Positions 1 to 7,928 of a stretch of DNA of 11,709 nt are shown here, piece by piece. Made by a program: the position numbers and the translations under genes. The notes beneath the pieces are model-generated. The model ran no database searches. It was not told the origin of the DNA and saw only the letters and a list, made by a program, of their open reading frames with translations. Within the stretch, counting starts at the first letter, position 1. Every line of letters starts with the position of its first letter. The DNA comes from Allobaculum sp. (GTDB lineage: Bacteria; Bacillota_I; Bacilli_A; Erysipelotrichales; Erysipelotrichaceae). The DNA lies in contig JAAVAY010000024.1 in assembly GCA_014803815.1 (NCBI GenBank), positions 1-11,709 on the forward strand, in the 5' to 3' direction.

Positions 1-2433
1 CGGAGTGCCGACGTTGGCGTCAACCGTGGCCGAGGCCGTGATGGCAGGCGTGGCGCCGGTATCGCCCTTTGCCCCGGTAGCACCTTTAGCGCCTGTAGCT
101 CCAGTGTCGCCCTTGTCACCCTTCGGGCCTTGAGCACCGGTCGCGCCAGTGTCGCCCTTCGGGCCTTGTGCACCGGTGGCACCTGTCGCGCCTTTGAGGT
201 TTTTGAACGCAAAAGCGAGAGTCGGAGCGGCCGTGGTTCCGCCCTTGGTGACAGTTACCGACGGAGTGCCGACGTTGGCATCAACCGTGGCCGAGGCCGT
301 GATGGCAGGCGTGGCGCCCGTGGCACCTTGCGGGCCGGTGGCTCCAGTGTCGCCCTTCGGGCCTTGAGCGCCTGTGACCCCGGTAGCACCTTTGATGCAG
401 CAGACATAGACCCACGAGTTTGCTGCGGAGGCTCGGTAGACATTCATCGTCGACGAGTTGAGATACATATCGCCGGCTTTCGAACCCGTTACGCTGACTG
501 AGACGGCCGATGTAGACGTGCCCGTGACAGCAGTTCCGGTAAACCAAGCAGCCGACGTGCCGGCGTCGCCTTTTGCTCCTTGCGGGCCTGTTGCTCCGGT
601 TGCTCCAGTGTCGCCCTTGTCGCCCTTGTCGCCCTTGGGGCCTTGCGCGCCCTGGTTGCCTTTGAGGTTTTTAAAGGCAAAAGCGAGAGTCGGGGCGGCT
701 GTTGTGCCTCCCTTGGTAACAGTGACCGACGGAGTGCCGACGTTGGCGTCAACCGTGGCCGAGGCCGTGATGGCAGGCGTGGCGCCGGTATCGCCCTTTG
801 CACCGGTGTCACCTTTGTCGCCCTTTTCCCCCTTAGCACCTTGCGGTCCTGTGTCGCCCTTGAGATTCTTGAAAGCAAAATCAAACACCTTAGCCTCGTC
901 GGGGCCGGAGGCGACAACAGTGGCCGAGGGAGTGCCGACACCATTGTCGAGTGTGACCGTAGGTTGGCCAAAACCGGGCGAAGCGTAGCCCTGGATAGTA
1001 TTGAGAGCTTCTTGAGCGAGCTCCTCCGAAAAATTGTCGGAGGCACGGAAATTTTTGCCGTCCCAAATGTAGAGACGAGCAGCGAGCGAGTGGATATAGA
1101 TTACTTCCGTACGAGGCACCCACTTGCCGTCGATTGAGTCAGCGAGGAAAGAAGGTGCTTCGCTCCAGTTTGCATAATACTTGTCGCCCTTGCGAGCCAC
1201 GAAACAATTAGCAGCTGAAGCAAACAGTATAGTCTCCGGGGCAGAGGTAGACTGTTGCAGAATAGCCGAGGCGGAAGCAATAGGCGCAAATCCGCCGAAC
1301 ATGCAAATTTGCCGAGGCACATCCTTTGCGGCAGCCCCTTTGATGTTAGCCTTCCACTCGACGGTGACCGCCAACTTTGCACGGTCATCATTAGTGACCA
1401 CAAAGACGTCGCCTGTATTAGGGTTGAGATAGAAATCACCTACCGGGAACGTAGGACCGGTGGCGACGTAATCCTTCGAACCTGAAGAGTGGTTGAAGTA
1501 AGTTGAGACATGCCACTGCGCGCCATCGACACCGGGGTCGCCCTTGTCGCCCTTAGCGCCGGTGTCGCCCTTGTCGCCTTTAGCCCCTGTATTGCCTTTG
1601 AGGTTTTTGAAAGCAAAATCAAACACCTTGGCATCGTTGGGACCTGTGGCCGTGACGGTGACCGACGGAGTGCCGACACCGTTATCGACCGAGGCGGTAG
1701 GGGTGGCAAAGCCGGAGACCATTTGGTCGAGACGCTTATAAATTTGTTCGACCGTCTTTTGAGCAGCATGGTCAACAGGCAGGAGAGCGGCGCCGTCCCA
1801 GAGATAAAGACGAGCAGAAGAGTCATCGATGTAGATAACACCCCGGCGAGGCACCCAGCCGCAGGGGCCCGACTCCGCACCGAAATCGTCAGCGCCATCC
1901 CAGTTCGGGAAATACTCTCCATCGGAGAAAGCCACAAAGCCGGACTCCCCGGAGGCACAATTTACGAAAAGGATTTTTTCGGGGTTGGCGGTGGATTGCT
2001 GAGGCAGAAATGAAGGGTCGCGGGGAGCTATCGGCGGGAACCCGTTGAAGATGCGCGTTTCGTGATAGCGGGCGAGAATTTCATCAGGAGGAAAGTCGGG
2101 AGTGCCACCGAGCAAAGCCACAGCTTCGCGCAGTTGATCGATAGCCCCGAAAGCCGAGGATATGCTTAGGGCGTTCTGATTGATGCGCGTACCTAGGGCG
2201 GCGACGTTGGCGAGTCGTTGGTTATGTTCGGTGGAGAGGTCAGCGCGGAGGGCGGAGATAAGGCCGTCGAGACGAGAGAGCGAGGCTTCGACGGCATCAG
2301 AGATGTCGAGCTGCCGGAGGAGTGCGACAATTTCCTCAAGCATCGAGCCGAGGTAGAGAGGCGAGATGGAGTTTTGTTCGATTTTCGCCTTGAGGTCGTC
2401 GATTTTGAGGAGTATTTTGGACAAGTCGGTCAT
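1..2433 (-). CDS. Collagen-like phage tail fibre (3' end outside window)
   Basis: One uninterrupted frame of 811 codons from the ATG at 2433 to the window edge; no stop reached, so the C-terminus is missing. Residues 1-100 are helical and heptad-rich ([18 protein letters not shown]...), a likely trimerisation or virion-anchoring stalk. Then come two related beta-type domains (about 143-215 and 391-458), each starting QQST and ending WVPR..VIYI....ARLY.WDG. Five G-X-Y collagen-like blocks (for example [16 protein letters not shown], near residues 278-306, 524-552, 591-627, 679-708, 747-795) alternate with a module of the form TPxVTV......FAFKNLKG. Collagen-like repeats of this kind occur in tail fibres and receptor-binding proteins of gut Bacteroidales phages, so host contact at the tail tip is the likely role. 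It is last of the visible structural operon, 64 nt after the 148-aa gene. Start chosen because no earlier in-frame ATG gives plausible sequence. Function is inferred from composition and place. Confidence 0.85.
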   Translation of the reverse strand, partial: MTDLSKILLKIDDLKAKIEQNSISPLYLGSMLEEIVALLRQLDISDAVEASLSRLDGLISALRADLSTEHNQRLANVAALGTRINQNALSISSAFGAIDQLREAVALLGGTPDFPPDEILARYHETRIFNGFPPIAPRDPSFLPQQSTANPEKILFVNCASGESGFVAFSDGEYFPNWDGADDFGAESGPCGWVPRRGVIYIDDSSARLYLWDGAALLPVDHAAQKTVEQIYKRLDQMVSGFATPTASVDNGVGTPSVTVTATGPNDAKVFDFAFKNLKGNTGAKGDKGDTGAKGDKGDPGVDGAQWHVSTYFNHSSGSKDYVATGPTFPVGDFYLNPNTGDVFVVTNDDRAKLAVTVEWKANIKGAAAKDVPRQICMFGGFAPIASASAILQQSTSAPETILFASAANCFVARKGDKYYANWSEAPSFLADSIDGKWVPRTEVIYIHSLAARLYIWDGKNFRASDNFSEELAQEALNTIQGYASPGFGQPTVTLDNGVGTPSATVVASGPDEAKVFDFAFKNLKGDTGPQGAKGEKGDKGDTGAKGDTGATPAITASATVDANVGTPSVTVTKGGTTAAPTLAFAFKNLKGNQGAQGPKGDKGDKGDTGATGATGPQGAKGDAGTSAAWFTGTAVTGTSTSAVSVSVTGSKAGDMYLNSSTMNVYRASAANSWVYVCCIKGATGVTGAQGPKGDTGATGPQGATGATPAITASATVDANVGTPSVTVTKGGTTAAPTLAFAFKNLKGATGATGAQGPKGDTGATGAQGPKGDKGDTGATGAKGATGAKGDTGATPAITASATVDANVGTP
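190..315 (-). repeat. Tail-fibre module A, copy 2 (other copies 1-54 partial and 658-783)
   Basis: Direct DNA repeats inside the fibre gene. Each encodes a segment that starts [18 protein letters not shown] and ends FAFKNLKG, placed between collagen blocks. Positions 1-72 and 730-801 are identical base for base; copy 2 differs at a few positions. Such repeats allow recombination that changes fibre length. Confidence 0.85.
658..783 (-). repeat. Tail-fibre module A, copy 3
   Basis: Same module as at 190-315 and 1-54. The offset to copy 2 is 468 nt and to copy 1 is 729 nt, both multiples of three, so recombination between copies keeps the reading frame. Confidence 0.85.
856..985 (-). repeat. 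Tail-fibre module B, copy 1 (copy 2 at 1594-1718)
   Basis: Diverged relative of module A. It encodes DNGVGTPS...[11 protein letters not shown]. Two copies, at 856-985 and 1594-1718, share long stretches of sequence and each comes just before a collagen block in the protein. Confidence 0.75.
1594..1718 (-). repeat. Tail-fibre module B, copy 2
   Basis: Partner of the copy at 856-985; shared residues include DNGVGTPS and [11 protein letters not shown]. Each copy follows one of the two WVPR domains, so WVPR domain plus module B was probably duplicated as a unit. Confidence 0.75.
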
Positions 2434-2497
2434 TTTTGGGAGAGGGTTGAAAAACAGAAGCAAAAATAGCTACGGTGAGAAGCGTGAGAAAAGACAA

Positions 2498-2944
2498 TCA
2501 GGATAGGCCCCGGCGTCGGTAGTGGGCCGTCTGTTTGCGGTAGTCGGCAGCGTCGAGGTTAGTGAGGAATGAAGCAAACTCGCGTCCGAGGGAGCGTCCG
2601 AGGAAGTCGCGGAGGTTGAGCACGGACGACCAGTATTTGGTGGAGAACCATCGACGGCGCTCGCGCACCTTGTCGTGGAAGATGTCGCCGGGGTTGCCGA
2701 TAGGCACCTCACGGCCGACGCCGAGGTCCTGCCAAAGGCCGTACTCCAGGAAAGACTGCGAGAGCGTGAGGTCGACGAAACGGCCGTCGGCTCGGACAGG
2801 CAACGCGAGAGGAGACGAGAGGAGACGCCCGGTGTCAACGACTCCGAGCTTCTGAATCTGTTCGGTCCAGATTTTTATCATTGTCTCGTTCCAGCCGTTG
2901 ACATACTTCTCGCGTTCGCTGATTACGTCATTGGGATGAGCCAT
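2498..2944 (-). CDS. Phage neck/tail-completion-type protein (148 aa), HK97 gp10-like candidate
   Basis: A 148-aa protein resembling small virion-junction proteins of Bacteroidales prophages. Visible features are an N-terminal W.E.MIKIW....KLGVVDTGRL helix-turn, then FLEYGLWQDLGVGREV...GNPGD, then a basic aromatic helix RRRWFSTKYWSSVLNLRDFL. The VDTGRL...EYG..VD.GVGRE pattern is reminiscent of HK97 gp10-type tail-completion proteins; this is recollection of a pattern, not a search result. The start at 2944 lies inside the last 22 nt of the 169-aa gene, so the two are probably translationally coupled. No signal peptide or membrane segment. It probably works at the head-tail interface. Product function is low confidence; that it is a gene is high confidence. 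Confidence 0.8.
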   Translation of the reverse strand: MAHPNDVISEREKYVNGWNETMIKIWTEQIQKLGVVDTGRLLSSPLALPVRADGRFVDLTLSQSFLEYGLWQDLGVGREVPIGNPGDIFHDKVRERRRWFSTKYWSSVLNLRDFLGRSLGREFASFLTNLDAADYRKQTAHYRRRGLS

Positions 2945-3432
2945 TCGTCAGGGTTGAAAACGAGGTCAGTGTAGGTATCGACCGCAATCTGAAAGAAGGC
3001 GCAGGCGCATCCGGAGAAGAAATAGCGGTCAATTTCGTTGAAAGCGATATTGGCATCGATGAAGATGCAATTTTCCTCGAGCCGGGTTTTTTCGAGAATG
3101 AGCATCGACATAAACTGCCGGAACAGCTCGCGCATATCAGCCATAGCCGCCTCACGCGCATTGGCATCGTCGACACGGTGGCGGCGAGCGAGGAAAACGG
3201 TCTTGACCCGTCGGGTGTGGGGAGTGTTGTCGAGAGCCATGCGGCCTTGCGAGGTGTCGCTGACGGCCACGAACGCCTTGGCCGAGAGCATCTGACCGAG
3301 TGCCTCGTGGAAACCGTCGAGCGAAGAGACGCGCACGAAACGGTAGCCGCCATCGCGGGCATGTACGTTAGCCTCGGTCAGACGTTGGAAAAACGCGGGA
3401 GCATCCCAGTTGAAATTGTCGGAGGAGGTCAT
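2923..3432 (-). CDS. Conserved Bacteroidales phage protein of the connector cluster (169 aa)
   Basis: I recognise the overall pattern from Bacteroidales phage structural clusters but know no assigned function. The N-terminus is FFQRLTEANVHARDGGYRFVRVSSLDGFHEAL; a middle segment has a helical acidic-basic run (residues about 88-115); the end has IDANIAFNEIDRYFFSGCACAFFQIAVDTYTDLVFNPDEW split across beta-type stretches. Two cysteines sit close together in GCACAFF. No transmembrane segment or signal. The start overlaps the previous gene's stop in an ATGA arrangement (3429-3432), and its end overlaps the next start by 22 nt, so it is in the middle of one coupled operon. A tail-terminator or joining role would suit size and place, but this is a guess from position only. 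Confidence 0.8.
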   Translation of the reverse strand: MTSSDNFNWDAPAFFQRLTEANVHARDGGYRFVRVSSLDGFHEALGQMLSAKAFVAVSDTSQGRMALDNTPHTRRVKTVFLARRHRVDDANAREAAMADMRELFRQFMSMLILEKTRLEENCIFIDANIAFNEIDRYFFSGCACAFFQIAVDTYTDLVFNPDEWLIPMT

Positions 3433-4214
3433 TTCTTGGGGTATTTTTTGTTAAGGTCGTCAAATTCGCGGGCCTGAGCGTCAAGCTCGGTGAGAGCGCG
3501 CAGGGCATTGAGCGAGAGCACGCGCTCCTCCTTGGTGATGTCGCCGCGGGTGAGGGCACGAATCTGCGCGTCCATATTGCGGCGCAGGTCATCATGCGTG
3601 GGAGCGGCGGGGGCATCGTCGGCGGGAGCCGGCTTGAAGAAATTCGGAAACATCCCGGAGACCATGGTCTTGACCGAAGCCCACCAGTAGAAAATCGAGA
3701 GAGTCTCTGCCTCGGAGAGCCGGATGTCGTCGTCATGGTAAAGGATGGAGGCCATGGAGCGGAGCCATTGAGAGTCCTGCGAGAGTTGGTAAGCCTGCCA
3801 GAACGACTCACAGGCGAGCCAGTCGTCGAACGAGAACCGCTCCGAGAGGTCGGCGGGGCAAGCCATAGAGCAGTCGATAACCTCGAGACGCACGGGCGAG
3901 GCAGGGAGCGAGCCGACCCAAAGGAGCTGAGCGGCGGCAGCCGACAGCGTAGCGGCGTCAAGGACAAAGGAAGAACGGTCATGGGCTCGGAGGATAACGC
4001 CGTCGGCAGCAGCGCAGAGCACCTCAAACCCGCCCCACTCGATGAAGAGTCGGGCAGCCACCTGTGCCGCAGTCTGCGCGGCGAAATCCTCGGCATCGGG
4101 GAAGCGAAGCGACTGCGAGCGGCTCTGCACCTCGACAATCACCTCGAAGAGACGCCGGAGCTGCGGCTGTGTCAATTCCTCCCATGAGCGGGGGAGCGAA
4201 ACATCGATGCGCAT
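3429..4214 (-). CDS. Conserved Bacteroidales phage structural-cluster protein (261 aa)
   Basis: Starts MRIDVSLPRSWEELTQPQLR, a beginning typical of a protein family seen beside portal-type genes in Bacteroidales prophages. Mostly helical and acidic; the C-terminal part carries MDAQIRALTRGDITKEERVL followed by NALRALTELDAQAREFDDL, a well-kept helical tail in relatives I remember. Residues about 205-220 form an Ala/Pro/Asp-rich linker. No enzyme motif, signal peptide or membrane segment is visible. The gene starts 2 nt after the stop of the DUF6712 gene and ends in an ATGA overlap with the 169-aa gene, so translation is likely coupled. An assembly or connector role is inferred only from position; no function is assigned to the family that I know of. 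Confidence 0.82.
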   Translation of the reverse strand: MRIDVSLPRSWEELTQPQLRRLFEVIVEVQSRSQSLRFPDAEDFAAQTAAQVAARLFIEWGGFEVLCAAADGVILRAHDRSSFVLDAATLSAAAAQLLWVGSLPASPVRLEVIDCSMACPADLSERFSFDDWLACESFWQAYQLSQDSQWLRSMASILYHDDDIRLSEAETLSIFYWWASVKTMVSGMFPNFFKPAPADDAPAAPTHDDLRRNMDAQIRALTRGDITKEERVLSLNALRALTELDAQAREFDDLNKKYPKK

Positions 4215-4216
4215 AG

Positions 4217-5053
4217 TCAGAAGAAATATCCGCCGTGGCGAGTGTTGCGGAAGGGTTCGACATTGAAGGTCTCATCCATCTCGGCGTGCCAGAGCTCGGC
4301 GAGAGCCGGGACGGAGCGCACCTCGAGAAGGACGGGCTGCATGAGGTGCCACACCTCGTGGGGGTCAGGGCAAGCGTTGGAGTCGTAGCCGCGCGGAGAT
4401 TGGAGGAACTTGTAGAGAGCGTAGCCCATCGTCGTAGCCGCACGGCGCGGCAGACCGGGAGAGTCCGGGGAGAAAAACGCCTGACGGAGAGCGGCGAGCA
4501 CAGAGCGGCCGAGATAATTCTGCTCGGCCTCGGATTGAAACCACTCCGCTTTCTTGCGCAGGAGGCGGTAAAAGTCGAGGAGGTCAGCCCCCTTCGCATC
4601 AAGGAGCTGCACGTCTTCGAGGCGCAGGAGCACGCCGGTCCAGTACTCCCCCATCGGAGACTCGCGGAACTCGGGAAGGCGGAGAAGCGCGGCGACGAGC
4701 GGCGGGAGGTTGGCGTCGACCGAGGAACGGAGCGAAGCCACGAGGCGCTCGACGCGCTCCTTCGATGCGGGAGCGCGCCCCTCGGTATTGATGACGGCAA
4801 AACCCGCGGGCGATAGCGTCAGGTCGAGCGAGGGGATGGCATCGGCGAAAGCCTTGAAAACAACAATCTTTTCGGCCAGAGGACGGAGGGAGTCAGGGAT
4901 ATCGAACGACCCGAGAACCGAGGAATTGAGCCAGTCAAGAGCCGAGTCGAGCCACGGGGCGATTTTTTCGATGAGCATAGGCTCGCCTTCCACCTCGTGA
5001 ATGATGTTCGGAATGAGGCGGCGGAGGTCATCATTAGTCAGCGACAGAGTCAT
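4217..5053 (-). CDS. DUF6712 family phage protein (278 aa)
   Basis: The N-terminus MTLSLTNDDLRRLIPNIIHE, followed by VEGEPML, SLDLTLSPAGFAVINTEG and APASKERVERLVASLRSS, matches my memory of DUF6712, a family found in Bacteroidetes phages and prophages. Relatives have the same layout: an N-terminal helical part, a central 'L.L.P.GF.I......APASKERV..L' core, and a C-terminal helical part with conserved tryptophans. Function is unknown; position straight after the portal gene suggests a head-tail connector. The frame stays open upstream to 5194, but that extension is a Ser/Thr-rich shadow of the portal gene, so the start is placed at 5053. This gives a 20-nt overlap with the portal stop. Next gene starts 2 nt after its stop. 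Confidence 0.8.
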   Translation of the reverse strand: MTLSLTNDDLRRLIPNIIHEVEGEPMLIEKIAPWLDSALDWLNSSVLGSFDIPDSLRPLAEKIVVFKAFADAIPSLDLTLSPAGFAVINTEGRAPASKERVERLVASLRSSVDANLPPLVAALLRLPEFRESPMGEYWTGVLLRLEDVQLLDAKGADLLDFYRLLRKKAEWFQSEAEQNYLGRSVLAALRQAFFSPDSPGLPRRAATTMGYALYKFLQSPRGYDSNACPDPHEVWHLMQPVLLEVRSVPALAELWHAEMDETFNVEPFRNTRHGGYFF

Positions 5054-6410
5054 TTTTGGGAGCGTTAGGAGATACGACTTTAGCGTCAGCGTGTTGGTCG
5101 AGCGTGGTGAGCTGCACGAACGGGCAGTCAGGGTGGACACCCTTCCAACCGTTGAAACGGATGATAATTTCGTGGACGAGGAACAGGAGGTCATGGTAAG
5201 GCTTCTGAAGAGCCTGCGCGATGGTATAGAGCTCGCGCTTGTCAGAGCCTGAATTGTTGGTCTGCGACTTGCCGGGGACAGAACCGACGAGGTTGGAGTG
5301 GACTCGCATAGTGAAGCAAATCATGTTGACCGCCTCGGCGATGTCCGACTCCCAGTCGCCACCCTCTTTCGTCTTCGAATCGATAGAAGTGACGGAGATG
5401 TCGGCCGTCTCCCCCTTGCCGTCGAGCGAGATGGAGCGACCGGTGAAAAGCGCAGAGCCGGAGTTTTCGACCCCTGTCAGGAAATCGAGCATCTCGGCTT
5501 TTTTCTCGGCCACGATTTCGCGCTTGGTCTTGGGGTCGAAGGCATTGTGCTCCTTGAAAAGATTGTCCCAGTAGCGCTGCGAGATTTCGATGAGATATTT
5601 GATGGGGGCAGCGTTCTTGAGCTTCGACTGTTTAGCCTCGGCGATGAGCCGTTTGATATTAAACCAATTCGAGCGGAAGAGCGACGCGTAATGAGGGATG
5701 GGGTAATAAGTGGAATCGACGCCCGGGATGCGTGAGAGGATAGCATATTTATGGACGTTCGGAGTGGCGCGGACGGAGGGCGAAGAGCGGCGTCCGGTGC
5801 GGAACTGGAGGTCGCGCCACGGCGAGCGAGGGTCGAGGAGTTCGATTTCCTCGATGGTGTCCTCGGGAGTGACGCAGCGGAACGGGCCGAAATAGACCTT
5901 GGGGATTTTGCCTGTCTTGGGGTCAGCGGGGGCGAAGCGGCAATAACATGCCGGCTTGCGGTGAAGCTCCACGATGCGCGAATTGTCTGAATTGAGGATA
6001 ATCACCGAGACTGCGAAATTGAAATGCTTGAGATCCTGGCACACGCCGAGGAAATAGTCGGAGAGAGGATTGTCGAGGAGGAACTCGCCGACAGCGTCGG
6101 CCACCGAAGGAGAGGCCGCCTCGGTGCAATAGCGCAGGCCGGCGCCATAGCAGACCTCGGCGTTGAACGCCTGACAAGTCGAGAGGGTTTCGTCAGACTC
6201 GATAAGGTCGATGATTTTGTAAGGCATGAGGTCATCGGCGCCCCAGGGCACATATTCCTTGCCGTTGACGGTGACGGTGGTAAACGTGCGCCCCTCGCGG
6301 AACACCTCGTTAGTGCGCGAGACGATAGCGGCGCGGGCATTGGCCTGCGGGATGTGGACGACCTCGAAAAGGTCGACAAAAGAAGAGGAAGAAGAAACAG
6401 AATCGGGCAT
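5034..6410 (-). CDS. Phage portal protein (458 aa)
   Basis: The portal is the dodecameric ring at the capsid vertex through which DNA enters and leaves and to which the tail joins. The call rests on length (458 aa is normal for portals), neighbours, and motifs seen in Bacteroidetes phage portals: NGKEYVPWGADDLMPYKI near residues 49-66 (the WGxDNxxP-like motif), DSTYYPIPHYASLFRSNWF followed by a basic helix IAEAKQSKLKNAAP, and a C-terminal VHSNLVGSVPGK....NSGSDKRE segment before LVHEIIIRFNGW. The N-terminus is Ser-rich and probably flexible. No signal peptide. It starts 12 nt after the 76-aa gene and its last 20 nt overlap the DUF6712 start. The terminase that would dock on it is not in the window. 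Recognition is by eye. Confidence 0.75.
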   Translation of the reverse strand: MPDSVSSSSSFVDLFEVVHIPQANARAAIVSRTNEVFREGRTFTTVTVNGKEYVPWGADDLMPYKIIDLIESDETLSTCQAFNAEVCYGAGLRYCTEAASPSVADAVGEFLLDNPLSDYFLGVCQDLKHFNFAVSVIILNSDNSRIVELHRKPACYCRFAPADPKTGKIPKVYFGPFRCVTPEDTIEEIELLDPRSPWRDLQFRTGRRSSPSVRATPNVHKYAILSRIPGVDSTYYPIPHYASLFRSNWFNIKRLIAEAKQSKLKNAAPIKYLIEISQRYWDNLFKEHNAFDPKTKREIVAEKKAEMLDFLTGVENSGSALFTGRSISLDGKGETADISVTSIDSKTKEGGDWESDIAEAVNMICFTMRVHSNLVGSVPGKSQTNNSGSDKRELYTIAQALQKPYHDLLFLVHEIIIRFNGWKGVHPDCPFVQLTTLDQHADAKVVSPNAPKNDSVAD

Positions 6411-6422
6411 AGCGTGGGGGTA

Positions 6423-6653
6423 TCAGATGAAGACCTCGAAATCATCGATTGCGATGATGCAGACGTCATGGATGGTGCGAATTTGTCCGGAACGGATATA
6501 TTTTATCTGTCGGGTGCCGCGGTAGATGTCGAAACGCAGGGAGACCACATCCTCGGCACGGAGGATAGAGCCGTTTTTCCGGACGATGGAGAGAGAGACG
6601 GGAGCGCCGCGCTCGAGGATAGCGCGCGCCTGCGAGAGGTGGATTGCTTTCAT
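6423..6653 (-). CDS. Small conserved phage protein (76 aa)
   Basis: MKAIHLSQARAILERGAPVSLSIV starts a small basic protein ending SGQIRTIHDVCIIAIDDFEVF. Small proteins with a closing 'G.IR.IH...I...N...V' pattern are common in Bacteroidales phages and integrative elements; I know no function. Its ATG overlaps the stop of the 369-aa gene (ATGA, 6650-6653), and the portal start follows 12 nt after its stop, which supports it as a real, coupled gene. Secondary structure by eye is helix then mostly beta strands. No cysteine pair, signal or membrane segment. Confidence 0.78.
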   Translation of the reverse strand: MKAIHLSQARAILERGAPVSLSIVRKNGSILRAEDVVSLRFDIYRGTRQIKYIRSGQIRTIHDVCIIAIDDFEVFI

Positions 6654-7759
6654 GCGAACTCGGCTGAATATTCGGAAGTGAAGATGTCGGAGCGCGGAGG
6701 CGCCATGAGGTCGGCCACCGTGGGAGTGGCCACGATGCGTGAGGCGGGGAAGCGGAAGGTAAACTTCATCGAGCAGAGCGAAGCGGGGTCATTATCCTGC
6801 TCGAGAGTGTGGTCAGTGATAAGGATGGGGCGCGGGCCGTCAGGGCAGATGATTTCGGCCGAGTGGGAAAGCACGAGCGCCTCGACGGCGGCAGCCTCAT
6901 GGAGCGAGAGCGCCCCGGTAGAGATTTCGAAAGTCCGGTGAGCAGATTGGTCATAGTGGCGAGCTGTGCCGGCGCAGGTGGCCAGCGAGCGCGAGACCTC
7001 GGTGGATTGCTTGACGGTGGCCGTGATGTCGAGAAACTCGGGCACGTTGAAACAGTTGCGGAACCGGAACTGAAGAAACTCCGGCTCGTCAACAATGAAA
7101 AAGCACTTTTGCAGCGAGTCGTAAGAGATGGCGAAGTAGTCGACGGCGGCGAGCGTAGCGCCGAGAAGCCCGGGAGTGGTGGAGGGGGCGAAGTCAGCGG
7201 CGAGCGAAAGGTCAGGCGCGAGCGCCCACGAGACGAGCTCGTCGACGGAAAAAGAAACGTAGTCAGAGCCGGCGGCACGCGAGAACTCGCGCTCGACGGA
7301 AGCGATGCGTCCGGCGCCATCACGACCGACCACCTGCACACGATAACGGCGGTGGCCATGGTCAGCATGGGCGAGAGAGACCGATGAAGAGCGATGAACG
7401 ACGGCGGCGTTGGCTGCGGTGTAGAAAGAAGAGTCAGGGGTGAAGTCGGGAGGCAGGAGGGAGTCGCAGAACTGCACGGGGAAGATGGCGGTGGCATCGT
7501 CGAACGTGACGCCAATCATGGCGTGGGAGATGCCTTCGGCGCGGAAATACGACTCGACGAGGCGGCCGACGTCATAGAGCGACACGACGCCGGCGAAAGC
7601 ATAGAGGGAGGTGGAAAAGAAGGTGACGGGCTGACCGAGGGGGTCGGCCACGAGCGACACGGCGACTTTCGACTCGTAGGTGCGAGCCGAGATGTCGGGG
7701 ATGCACGAGGAAAATATAACCTCGGAAGGGTCGGGAGGGTTGATAAACGTAGCAGCCAT
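6650..7759 (-). CDS. Conserved Bacteroidales phage structural-region protein (369 aa), first gene of the operon
   Basis: Predicted beta-rich throughout, with no enzyme motif, signal peptide or membrane segment. The N-terminal half includes QPVTFFSTSLYAFAGVVSLYDV and AMIGVTFDDATAIFPVQF. The C-terminal half has FRFRNCFNVPEFLDITATVK, then SRSLATC.G.ARHYDQSAHRTFEISTG, then PILITDHTLEQ and MKFTFRFP. The C-terminal pattern (FNVPE..., RSLA, YDQ, PVLITD, KFTWR-like) is one I have seen in proteins of gut Bacteroidales phages, where it is unannotated; a tail or baseplate role would fit a beta-rich protein here but is inference. It opens the structural operon, with a TAATTTTG box only 4 nt before its ATG. 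Its stop overlaps the next start by ATGA. The alternative start further upstream would run into the terminator at 7801-7839. Confidence 0.8.
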   Translation of the reverse strand: MAATFINPPDPSEVIFSSCIPDISARTYESKVAVSLVADPLGQPVTFFSTSLYAFAGVVSLYDVGRLVESYFRAEGISHAMIGVTFDDATAIFPVQFCDSLLPPDFTPDSSFYTAANAAVVHRSSSVSLAHADHGHRRYRVQVVGRDGAGRIASVEREFSRAAGSDYVSFSVDELVSWALAPDLSLAADFAPSTTPGLLGATLAAVDYFAISYDSLQKCFFIVDEPEFLQFRFRNCFNVPEFLDITATVKQSTEVSRSLATCAGTARHYDQSAHRTFEISTGALSLHEAAAVEALVLSHSAEIICPDGPRPILITDHTLEQDNDPASLCSMKFTFRFPASRIVATPTVADLMAPPRSDIFTSEYSAEFA

Positions 7760-7763
7760 GCCA

Positions 7764-7795
7764 CAAAATTAGCAGCGGGCGGCATGTGGATAAAA
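7764..7795 (-). promoter_or_regulatory. Candidate Bacteroidetes promoter for the structural operon
   Basis: On the minus strand a perfect TAnnTTTG box (TAATTTTG, 7771-7764) is preceded after 20 nt by TTTT (7795-7792), one mismatch from the TTTG -33 element. The -7 box is just 4 nt from the ATG at 7759, so this promoter would give a leaderless or nearly leaderless mRNA. The promoter at 7929-7959 is a better match and may be the main one if the intervening terminator is read through. Confidence 0.5.
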
Positions 7796-7800
7796 GACAC

Positions 7801-7839
7801 AAAAAAAACAGCCCGATAAGAGATAGACTCTACCGGACT
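7801..7839 (-). terminator. Strong intrinsic terminator downstream of the Abi gene
   Basis: On the minus strand the arms AGTCCGGTAGAG (7839-7828) and CTCTTATCGGGCT (7822-7810) pair over about 12 bp with two G-U pairs and one bulged U, loop UCUAU, followed by G and eight U residues (7808-7801). The G-U pairs exist only on the minus-strand RNA, which fixes the orientation. Confidence 0.8.
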
Positions 7840-7850
7840 AAATAAAGAAC

Positions 7851-7888
7851 GCCTCTCAAGTATGCTGCCAAAGGCGCGCCTGAGAGGC
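7851..7888 (-). other. Hairpin GCCTCTCA/TGAGAGGC with 22-nt loop
   Basis: Perfect 8-bp stem (7851-7858 with 7881-7888). The loop holds the 8-nt palindrome GGCGCGCC. On the minus strand it is followed by GTTCTTTATTTAG, so it could act as a first, weaker terminator or as the main structural domain of the candidate RNA at 7801-7922. Confidence 0.7.
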
Positions 7889-7928
7889 TTGTTATCTTGT
7901 TAACAAAATGTTTTTCGATTTGGTTCTG

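Larger units (their letters stand above)
7801..7922 (-). ncRNA. Candidate small RNA of about 120 nt between the Abi gene and the structural operon
   Basis: A consensus promoter (7929-7959) and a strong terminator (7801-7839) delimit a short unit with no convincing ORF. Predicted elements from the 5' end: hairpin TTGTTA/TAACAA with a 6-nt loop (about 7906-7889); hairpin GCCTCTCA/TGAGAGGC (7888-7881 with 7858-7851) whose 22-nt loop contains the palindrome GGCGCGCC and a GCC-UUU-GGC stem; then the terminator stem. It could be an independent regulatory RNA, an RNA partner of the Abi protein, or a phage late-promoter leader that must be antiterminated. Existence as a transcript is inference from signals only. 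Confidence 0.55.

Noticed and set aside
130..988. Overlapping plus- and minus-strand ORFs rich in Pro, Ala or Arg in the fibre gene
   Set aside because: They are shadows of the G-X-Y repeat sequence in other frames; the true frame is the one giving collagen-type repeats through 811 codons.
2470..7819. Many other ORFs on both strands of the structural operon
   Set aside because: GC-rich DNA gives long chance frames; their compositions are Ser/Arg/Pro-rich without family signatures, and the chosen set tiles cleanly with short overlaps.
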